Below are positions 55,237 to 64,000 of a DNA stretch of 64,000 nucleotides, in pieces. The notes below the pieces were generated by a model. It saw only the letters and a program-made list of their open reading frames with translations, made no database searches and was not told the DNA's origin. Source of the stretch: Lichina pygmaea (lineage: Eukaryota > Ascomycota > Lichinomycetes > Lichinales > Lichinaceae); the NCBI GenBank assembly GCA_963422465.1, contig OY730171.1:4236202-4300201 (forward strand). Reading direction: 5' to 3'. Numbering within the stretch: position 1 is the first letter of the stretch; each line of letters opens with the position of its first letter. Made by a program: the position numbers and the translations under genes.

Positions 55237-58200
55237 CAGGCGGCACATATCGTCCGTTCATCTTCCGGTTGCCTGTCACCGCGCTCTTGTTGGCCGCCAT
55301 CCTCGCTCTTATTGGTCTGGTCGAGTATGCCTGTCGCAGTCTTCCGACAGACAATTGGACTCCTAGATCATTTTCCAAGAGAGACGTGCCAGTTCGCATC
55401 TTGACGAGTCCCCTGCAGCGAAGATCGCGCTACTCGAACACCACTTCCACGGTAGAGAACAGGTCTCCCCTTGCGACAATTGCTGGTGCTTCTGAGCTTC
55501 CAACGAGTCTTTCGAGCGCGATATCTTCGGTTATGGTTCAGCTTCATACGGCGCCAACGGGCTCGTCACCAAACTCGGTATCCTCGCCGGAGATAGAGAT
55601 CCACAGCGGGGAGCGTGTGTCTCCTCCGCATCGTCAGGCCGTGGAGGAGAGCGAAGTCAGCTCCACGAATGCATCTATTCCAGCCGCAGTTTCCAGCCCT
55701 GGTACATCTCAGCCGCCTTTAACGGCCGCAGCGCTTGCGAATGTCGCGTTCTCTTCCGTCTTGAATCGAAGTGGAGATGCTCTGGCAGCGGCAAGTCTCA
55801 CGCCGGGCAACTCCACTTTACCGTCTTCGATGCCGGCCTCCCTCCTGAACGATACCCTCTCCTTCGGCTCTACATCAACAAGCACAAAAAACTTCACATC
55901 CACCTCGACCATACACGTAGTTGTGACTGTCACAGGTAGGCGCGGAGACTCCGATAGCGCGACTGGAAATTGACGTCTGTCGAAGCGCAGGGTCCTCGCC
56001 CCAGCGGGGTTCCAGACCGCTCGCTATACGCCAACCGGAACGTGACTATCAAAGGTAGGCTCCAAAGGCCAGGCTTGATCAACGTCAAGCTGACGAAGGC
56101 GGCAGATCCAGCTCCGACGCCAGCCGCCACTGTTGGGTCGGAAAGCATAAATATGTCTGATTGGAGTTTCATCACAATGTCACAAACGACGCTGAATGCC
56201 TGGACCTATGACCACACCAGCAGAGCCTGCGAAAAGTCCACTAGGTGCTGCGAGCCTTGGTATGTAGGCACCCGACTAAGTGGTAAAATGTGTTTCGACG
56301 TTCCTCTCGGTGAGTCATCGTGTCAGCTGAAATACAAGGATCCGTGACTAATTGGCTTAGCCAATGGCGATATGGTTCAATTTGAGGGGGATGCACGGAA
56401 CGAAACCTACTGTATGTCAGTGGATCGCCTTGGCTCGATAGACAGCTCAATGTCGCAGATTATCTACTACCGGACAACTCGACCGCCACCGTCTACAGTG
56501 TTATCGGTGGTGTTATGATCAGTACGTAGTACACCCTTGACACGATAGTGACCGTACTGCTGACAATTTTGAAGGTGAATACTTGGACGGTGCTGTGTAC
56601 TCGTACACTTCGACTGGCAGCGATGGTCCCAATACAGCAGTGGCGGGACAACCGGTTACAGCCGATGCTGCAACCACTGCAAAAGCCGTCGGTGCGGCAA
56701 CCGAGGAAGTTTCGGTGGTCTTTACGGTCGTTGCTACTCCACCGCCTGACTCGCAGTCGCCTCGCCAAGACGTCAGAGAGCAGAATCTTGTTCGCGCCAT
56801 CGGCGGGGCCGCTCCGCGAGCCAAACCGGCTTCAAGCCGCGACACCCAGCCCACTTCACATGGTCCTCCGAATGGTCCAAACACCGGTAGCTCTACCAAT
56901 GAAGACGGTACGTCGAATCAGAGACAGGGCTCGGCTAGGGATGACCTCACAGACCGCCCTATAAATGGCGCTGCGACTGTATCTGATCCAGGGACCGCTT
57001 CTGCTGGAGACGGAACTTCTCAGCAGGACGCGCTAGAGCCTGTGAAACAAGATGCACCTACGGACGGTGTACGAGGGCAGTCGGAAGGATTGTCCCAGCA
57101 ACGTCCCGACTCTAGCTCCACCAGTGAAGAGGGTCCACCGAATCAGGGACAGAGCTTCGCTGCTGATGATCTCAGAGATCGTCCTATAAATGGCGCTGCG
57201 GTCGTGTTCGATCCCAAGGCCACTTCGGCTGGAGACAGCACTTCTCAGCAGGACGCCGGAGAGCCTGTGAAACAAGATGCAAGTATGGACAGTGTGCGAG
57301 GACAGTCGTCAAGACCGTCTCAGCCGCCTCCTGAGTCTAGCCCGCAGGTCGCAGAAAAGCCTCCCGGTCTGACATTAGGCCAGCTTCTCGGACTTGAAAA
57401 ATCAGACCGACGGGCTAGCGGCAGCTCTCCCCCACAAGATCGACCTCGTTCCGATCCCAACACGGGGCAGTCGGAGAGCAAGGCGCCTGGTGGTGACACT
57501 CCGAGTTCGCCTAGGGACAGCTCGACTCCGCCCAAGGGCGAAACCGGTCCCGGGCCTCAGGGCAATGGTCTCAGCACAGGGCGAGCGGAAGGCCAGCCTT
57601 CTGTTGACAACAGCCCGACTCAACCTGGGGGCAGCTCAAGCCAGTTTAAGGGCGAAAGTGTTTCTGGACCACAGGGTGTCGATTCTAACACGGAACGGGT
57701 GGGGGCGCAGCCTCCCGTTGACGGTAAACCAAATCAAACAGATGGCAGCTCCGCTCCCCCAACGAGCGAGATCGAGTCTGAGTCCCAGAACGCAGATTCA
57801 GGTAGCAGATTACCGCAGAGCAGGACCTCGGCTCAGAACGAGAGCGAAGACCGGCAGGCCTCGGACGCTAGCAGTCACGAAGCAAAGAGCGGCCAGAGCA
57901 GCCTAGGCGCCATCTTTAGCAACAACGTGAACATTATACTGCAGCTTCTCTCGGGTGACAGCACGAAAAAAGGCCCCAGACGGTCCTCGAGGCCTTCTGG
58001 ATCTGTCCAGGGTGGGAAAACTGCCCAACCAGCCCCAGGCCCTGACAACGGCGGATCGGATCCTGCTGTGAGACCAGCTGCACAAGGGCCCCCCGGACAA
58101 GCTGAAGGCTCAGGCTCCGGACTCGTTGCTCCTCCGTCAGCTGATAACACCGGCAAGAGCTCGAACCAGAACAGAGCAGATCCGACGCCATCTCCTGGCG

Positions 58201-60809
58201 CCGACTATCTGCAGTTATCGACCTCTTCTCAAGCAAGAAGTACAACTGTGAGCTTGGTTGCAGATTCGGCACCTGCGGCACTGGATCCGGATGCGAATCC
58301 CTCGATCATTGCGAGTTCTGGTTCAGGCCCGTTGGAAACCGTGCCTGCTCCGCTCGTGCCTCTAGTTGTTGCCATCGCAGGCTCTATGTTCACGACGTCA
58401 TTGCCCAGCTCGATCGTCACCACGTCGTTGTCAAGGTCGCGAGCGACCTTGACCATTCCAGGCTCGGTTGTCCGCACGTCCGTCCCCGGGACGCTCACCA
58501 CTTTACCTCTGCCTGATCCCCAAGTCGTGGCATCCGCGACCGGGGTGGCTCTTGTCGTGTCCGAACCGGGTTCATCGGCATCTTCTGGCCGGTTTCGTAC
58601 GCTGACAACAATCCCGCTACCTGCTGTCACCGGTGGGGCGACTCTCCCCGACATGCTCAACGCAATCTCATCTTTCGACACTGACATCGATCAATCGGTG
58701 GCTGAAGTAGCCTTGGTTGCCCTTGTCCCTGAGTCCCCTAGTTTGTCCGGTTTGGTCTCCAATATTCCCACGCCTTATACGTTCGCAACCATCCCTCTGG
58801 CTAGCTCTCTCATTCCAACGTCCGTGGTTGTGACGAAGACAGTCTCTGAGTTGAGACTCGTCTCCACGATGCCTGGCCTAGCCATCGCTTCGTCTGCCGC
58901 TCGCGAATCGACAAGTCCACCGATCATTGCGCGCATCTCCACCAATGGAGCACCCGGTTCAGCCGTCACGCTCTCCATCCCTTCCTCGACCATGACGACC
59001 TCTGTCTCTGGTCGTCTGGTGACTACGGTGCTTCCTGGATTCCTCCTCACCACAACCTTCCCTGGCTCGCCCAGCTCCAGCTTCGTCTCGGTCACATGCA
59101 CCGACAGCACGCCTGCAACGTCGGCGGATGCCGTCGGTGGTTCCGGTCGCAACCGTCCCGACCGACCCCTCCAGATCATGACAGTATCGCGCTACTTCAC
59201 CGGGTCCTACCTGAGCACGTTTCTCGCTGTCATCATCCGCAACTTGGTGGGCATGGTATATGCTGCGACTAAGATGATCGAGCCGTTCCACTTCTTGACG
59301 AGGCCCAACGGGGCGGTGGCAAAGGACTTTGTCAACCTCAACTACCTATCGACGAACGATTCGTCAGATCCGTTTGTTGCCATGGTCAAGGGACACTGGC
59401 TCATGCTTTCGGTGTCTATACTCTACTTCTGGATCGGCCTGCTGACACCCTTTGCGTCGGAGCTGCTCGTCCCCGCCAAGTTCTGCAACATCCATGATGT
59501 CTGTGGAGCGGAAGTGCGCGTCATTCCTGGGATCGCGCGAGTTCTCGAAAGCTTGCTGGGAGTCTCAGCACTCATACTGATAGTCTTTGGAATTCTTCAG
59601 TGGAAGTATCGGAGCGGGCTGTATCAAGATCCGTCAAGCATCGCCGCTATGGCGTCGTTGCTCCACAATCAGTCGGTCGTGGACGACTTCCGCGGCGTGC
59701 ACCCAGACGCAACCCAGAAAGAGATGGAAGCCGTTCTCGTGGATAAGCGGTACCATTTGACGTCGTACGCGGCGGACGGTGACGGCGGATCCACCCGCTA
59801 TGGTCTTGTCCATCCCAACAACGACGGCGACGAGGCTCAAGGATCCAGCACAGGCCATAGAGAGTTCTACGCGCCCCATCATGCCAATGACGGTAAGGAA
59901 AATGCTAGACGGCTGAACTATCGACGGTCCCGACAGCGGATTCGGATCATTCGCGACGTGGCCTTTGCATTGCTTGTCGTCGGTACGATGTCCCTCGTCA
60001 TCGCCGACCATCGAACTCTGAGCACAAAGGGTTTCTGGGGCTTTTTCAACGGGGAGGGATTCGGACCGCGCTTTTTCCTATCGTGCATCGGCATGCTCAT
60101 CCAGATGCAGTGGAAGCGACTCGAACGAGGTCAGAGTCTATTTACTGCCCTTATCCGAATATTGTTGTTTTAGCCTCGTGGCTACGTCATGCTTACCAGA
60201 AGTCCATGAGCAGCGACTTGCATCCTCGAGCCGTTCCGAGAGCTCGCCAGGGGCCATGCTCCTGCCCGGAAAAGCATTCTTGTGACGCGCACTCTGCATC
60301 CGATCACGACGCTGTTCACGTCTCTGTGGCGACGGCAATTTTTTCCTGGCTTGCTGGCCTTCACCGCGCTGCTCTCCGAAATCCTGATCGTTGCCCTTCC
60401 CGGCGTGCCCTTCCGCAGCAACCAAATGTACGGCTCTTACCTGTTCTCGTTCTGGACCAGCATCGCAATCATGTCGTTCATGCTCGCCGTTCTCGCCATC
60501 CTCCAGCTCCGGCCGCGAGGCCCGGCTCTGCCGCGGACCCCGAACACACTCGGCAGCGTCTTTTCGTACCTTTGCGAGTCCCGCCTCGTGGCTGATCTCG
60601 CCGACCTCGGCACCGCCGATGCCAAGACCCAGAGAGCTCACATCAAGCAAGGCTCGAGGACGTTCGTCCTGAAGCAGAAATCCACCGCGGCTGACGGCCT
60701 TCTTCGGTGGACCATCGACTACGACGACGAAGATGACGATGATAGTGACGATAACATTAACGTCCCTGAATATTATCGGCCCAATCACGGCGCTGCTCAT
60801 GCTATCTAA
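55237..60809 (+). CDS. large mucin-like membrane protein with DUF3433 region
   Basis: The supported coding starts at about 55237 after a GAACAG-CAG acceptor, with YRPFIFRLPVTALLLAAILALIGLVEYA as the first membrane helix. Later exons end or begin at 56521/56575 and 60129/60211; those two junctions are in phase. Junctions between about 55930 and 56400 are uncertain (a GTGAGT...CTTAG intron near 56310-56360 and one further frame change). The middle 1100 residues are Ser/Thr/Pro/Gln-rich, O-glycosylation-like, with tandem repeats. The C-terminal part carries the DUF3433 pattern: SRYFTGSYLSTFLAVIIRNLVGMVYAATKMIEPFHFLTRPNGAVAKDF, more membrane helices, and EPFRELARGHAPARKSILVTRT after the last splice. 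The total is near 1,800 residues. Surface sensor or adhesin is inference; the function is unknown. Confidence 0.65.
56916..57365 (+). repeat. 225-bp tandem duplication in the mucin-like gene
   Basis: Two consecutive 75-codon units share DDLxDRPINGAA, SAGDxTSQQDAxEPVKQDA and VRGQS. The first starts at the AATCAGAGACAGGGC at 56916, the second at 57141. A shorter repeat of about 38 codons with GESVSGPQG/GETGPGPQG follows at 57538-57770. Confidence 0.85.
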
Positions 60810-62403
60810 TAACGATCGCACTGGAAAATAGAGGGGTATCTTTTTCTTCTGTCCTTGGCGCTTGCTAGTCATCAGACACAGAGTCGGAAAGACCCATAAT
60901 GTTGATTTGATATGGTGGGCATAACCTAATACACGGGGACTTGCTACCTGTTCTTGCTGTGCTTCGTCGTGCTGTCCTGTACTGTAGCACCCATACTTAG
61001 CTAACTTGATCTTACCATGGACAGCTAGCTGATGACAAGTTCTATAATCTCTCCGACAGGAGCCCAAAAAAAATTCCTCTTCCTCGTCGGAAGAAAAAAG
61101 GAGAACAACGAACAAATCATGACGATCAGCAAATCAGTCACACCAGCTCTACTTGTCATGTATTCTTTCAACCTCCACGACTAAACCTACCCACACAGCA
61201 CGGCGAGTACAACGCCTCCAGCTTGGCATACTTAGGATTCTAGAAATGCCGCCCCGACCGGGACGAGGATGAGGGAGGGGCTCCGGGCCCGGGAGTCTCA
61301 GGACCGGGAGTCTCAGGACCGGGAGTCTCAGGACCGGGAGTCTCAGGACCGGGAGTCTCAGGACCGGGGAGGACAAGAGAAGAAGATTGATGACTCCCTT
61401 TTAGACCCCGACGACCAGGTGAAGGTCGGTCGGTTCTTACCCCTGAAGTACGTATCATACTGAGCGCACAGTACTGTAGGGCAATGACCCACGTGACAAC
61501 GTTCATGTCATTAAGTCACGCCCAGAACATACTGTAGGCAATTGGCTAGAATAGGACTCGTCAATGGACCTGATCAGTCCCGTCCGTCCCATCGTCTTCT
61601 GATTAGTTTAGCGGTATTTCCACGCACTGTGTTCCTTCTTCTTTGTTTCCGAGTAGGTGATTGAGCCCTCAGTCCACCTCCCCCACCCCACCTCCCTCAC
61701 GTGTCACTTTTGCGGGATGTGGTAGAATGTCATTAGCTTCAAAGTGAGACGGTCGTAGCTGCTGTGGCTGTGTCAAGATCACTGTACAGTACAGTACACA
61801 GTACGTTACGTACAGCTTCTGGCTTGAATCAAAGTTGTGTCAGAGACGGGCGTTGGCCGGTTGAGAGCCAGTTGGACAGCTGTCAGTCGCAGCAAATTGA
61901 CTCGCTCATGTTGTTAAATTTTGTTCGATTTTTGATTCTTTGCCTGGCACAATTTCGCCTGGTCGCGCCTGGCCGCACCTGGTCTGGCTGCGCCGGCGCC
62001 GTGGCACTCGCTTCCGTCGGCTTGATGTACTGTACAAGGCAGAAAAGAGATGGTGAGATGCGAGAGTAGAGAGTACCGCAGAGAGAGGGGACCAAGCTGC
62101 TGGACAAGGAAAGGGGAAAGGTAGGTTCGAGGAGAATGCTCCCGCGAGGATTTTCGGGAATGTTCAGCAAGCCGCCCGCTTTTGCTCTTTTTTTTAAGAA
62201 AGAAAAAAAGGAAGAAAGGGAGAGGGTTGTGAAAGTGTAGTGTCACGCAGCTTTTTTGCTTCTTTGGAAGGTGGGAGAATATTCAGTGTCGTGTGGTGGA
62301 AAGGTTGAGGACTTTGGGTGGTCCGGAGTCTCGAGAGAGAATCCCAGAGGATGTGTCGCCCAGCTGTGTCGCGACTGGCGCAGTCCGCGCGATCGCCTTC
62401 ACA
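60810..62403. other. no gene between the DUF3433 gene and TSC2
   Basis: Holds the 3' flank of both convergent genes, a 15-bp minisatellite, and GTACAGTAC groups at 61780-61815. No frame is supported apart from repeat translations. Confidence 0.5.
61291..61365. repeat. five tandem 15-bp units, GGGAGTCTCAGGACC
   Basis: Five perfect copies in a row. As the unit is a multiple of three it is open in frame on both strands (a repeating Arg-Glu-Ser-Gln-Asp or Pro-Glu-Thr-Pro-Gly), but nothing around it looks like a gene. Confidence 0.95.
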
Positions 62404-64000
62404 CTAGGCAGCCCACTTGGAGAAATCGTACCTAGATTTGTGGGTGACCCGATTAGCAAATGTTCTCCAGCTAGATGGAATAGCGCGATGGAAGAAGATG
62501 GAAGCACCGAGTGCAAGCCAAATGCCGTGAAAAAAGACTTTACGTACCCATCTGCCAGCGACTCCCCCTCGACAAACCCGCCGGGGTCCGTCTCCGTGGC
62601 CGTAGTGGCAGTGGAGAAGATACTGGACCGCTGGCTCGTCAGCCCGTCGCCGCTGCTAGCAAAGAAACCCGGTCCACTGGTCCGCCTAAAACCAAGGCTT
62701 TCGCGCTGCCCGCCCATTCCGCCACCGGCGCTGATACCACCGGCGCTCGCAGGCGTAGGGCCGGGTGATGTGACGTTGCTGGGCGTGGTCGGAGTATGTT
62801 TCTCGCGGAGCCTGGTGATCTCCCGAAGCCGGTTCCGCCAGCTCGAAACGTGCTCGCCGCCTTCCCGGTTGGCCCAGACCAAGCAGAAGACCGAGGCGTG
62901 AAGGGCGATCTGTCGGACGAAGGCCGGTAGGCTCCTGCCCGACAGGACTTTGGTCTCCGCCGCCGGCGAGATCTGCGGGAAATCCGGTTGGCTCACGACC
63001 TGCACCTTGTAGAACCGCTGGTGGGGCTCCGTGACCACCGGCTCCGCAACGCGTGCGGTAGAAGCTCGGGCTTCAGGAGCGATGACAATGTTGACGTAGT
63101 TGAATTCGGACGGGAAGGTGTCGAAGCGAAATGGCAAGCCGGAGTTGTTAAAGATGATGTTGACAAAATCATTGCCAGTATGACGTTTCTTGTTCACGCA
63201 CCGCGGATCCCGCTCCTTGTCGGTCGGCATCATCACCGGAATGTGGAACACCATCTCGGTGACCCGGTCCCGCCAAGCAAAGGTAAACTCGCCGTCGCTG
63301 TCCATCTCGCGGTCGAGACCCTGCGTGTTGAAGCGTGCTCCCTTGAGCCGCGTCAGAATGCCCAGCTCGGTCAGGAATTCTGTGAAGTCGTTGCTGCCGT
63401 GCGTGTTTGCAAGGATCTCGGCTTCGTCGGTCTGGCCTTCGGCGACATAGATGACTCCGACCTTGTGACCGTCCACCGTCGAGTTGCGATCGAACATGCT
63501 GATGGCACGCTGGGTCGCGTCATCATCTGGCAGGGGGATAGATCGCATTGAAGCGGGTGTCCTCCACGACGACGAGGCCATCTGCAGCAGTATGTGGTTG
63601 GGCAGGACCGCCACCAGCGATGCCTCCTCATGAGCGTCCGTGATGGTGTTTGAGCTGATTGGGATCTGATGCAGAGGCCGTTGAGCGATCCGAGAAAGGT
63701 AGGTCCAATGTGTCGTTGCGGACTACGACGTCATCAGGTTAGCCTATATCCCAAAGAATGAACCAGCATTCCATTCTACCTACCGGCTGACGCTTAGTGA
63801 TCTGTGACTTGCCCGACCGCAGCGCAGTCTCGATGGTCACGATACTCATGCCGAGCAGCCACGACTTCTTCGCTATCGTCTCCTCGGCCGGGCCTGCAAA
63901 TCGAGGATCAGGCAGGGTCTCGTCGTGATCCGAGTAAGCGACTCGCTGCATCAGGTCGATGGTGACCAAGCTCTGCTCATCGATCACCTCTCGCCCGGTG
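62404..64000 (-). CDS. TSC2: tuberin (TSC2), C-terminal GAP domain, partial
   Basis: Exons 63722-62548 and 62431-62404, and 64000-63784 leading in from the right edge, join in phase. The introns (63783-63723: GTAGGT, branch GCTAACC, acceptor CGTAG; 62547-62432: GTACGT, branch GCTAATC, acceptor TCTAG) are canonical. Before the GAP domain the protein reads SATTHWTYLSRIAQRPLHQIP and PNHILLQ. The RapGAP domain follows: DGHKVGVIYVAEGQTDEAEILANTHGSNDF, RFNTQGLDREMDSDGEFTFAW, RHTGNDFVNIIFNNSG (the Asn-thumb that drives GTP hydrolysis) and HVSSWRNRLREI. The last residues are GYDFSKWAA. Tuberin, with hamartin, switches off Rheb and so TORC1. Between the GAP and the end lies a Ser/Gly-rich stretch. The N-terminal part is outside the window. 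Confidence 0.93.

Noticed and set aside
61149-61506. Frames with repeated Pro-Glu-Thr-Pro-Gly or Arg-Glu-Ser-Gln-Asp as a repetitive protein gene
   Set aside because: They arise from five 15-bp minisatellite units that are open on both strands; there is no supported start, splice site or flanking coding sequence.
61590-61660. tRNA-like box A (TTAGTTTAGCGGTATTTC)
   Set aside because: No B box (GGTTCGANTCC) follows at the required distance and no acceptor stem can be paired.
1-64000. CRISPR arrays, bacterial operons or integrated viral genes
   Set aside because: No regularly spaced direct repeats and no capsid, integrase or terminase-like frames; the host is clearly a fungus with introns.

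Overview
The window is nuclear DNA of a filamentous ascomycete, most likely a Sordariomycete and possibly Hypocreales. The reasons are short GT...AG introns with CTAAC/CTGAC-type branch points, GC-rich genes, and fungal-specific families (DUF3433, DUF7029/DUF7223-type secreted proteins, LOC1, VPS68, HIS3, a fungal MAU2). There are no operons. I set gene limits by joining exons at visible splice sites and checking that the frame closes. Unresolved junctions are stated in the entries.

Layout. (1) 1-8100 is an AT-richer transposon island: two inverted, almost identical LINE copies, a LINE ORF1 fragment broken by one of them, a decayed Ty3/gypsy gag-protease relic that itself carries a solo LTR with a 5-bp target duplication, and a third 5'-truncated LINE with a 12-bp duplication. 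(2) 8400-21300 is an accessory region: a secreted PAN/apple protein, a BED-finger relic, a YeeE/YedE sulfur transporter, a secreted DUF7029/DUF7223-like protein with a proline-rich tail, a small conserved membrane protein split by a poly-C intron, and another secreted protein. (3) 22500-42900 is dense core housekeeping: derlin, HIS3, MAU2/SCC4, a small secreted cysteine protein, an alpha/beta hydrolase, LOC1, VPS68, a mitochondrial GGQ release-factor-like protein, a serine palmitoyltransferase small subunit, GPI13 and a single-pass membrane protein. (4) 42900-48900 is a 6-kb gene-poor block. (5) 48900-64000 holds a PUF RNA-binding protein, a TA-flanked inverted-repeat element, a very large mucin-like DUF3433 membrane protein, and the C-terminal GAP domain of tuberin (TSC2), which runs off the right edge.

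The core genes serve separate processes: ER quality control, GPI anchors and sphingolipids (derlin, GPI13, SPT subunit), histidine synthesis, cohesin loading, ribosome assembly (LOC1), mitochondrial translation, mRNA control (PUF) and TORC1 signalling (TSC2). Several are packed head-to-head or tail-to-tail. No new defence or biosynthetic system was found. The most unusual material is the nested transposon island, the TIR element, pervasive triplet-repeat expansions in or beside genes, and several secreted or surface proteins of unknown function.
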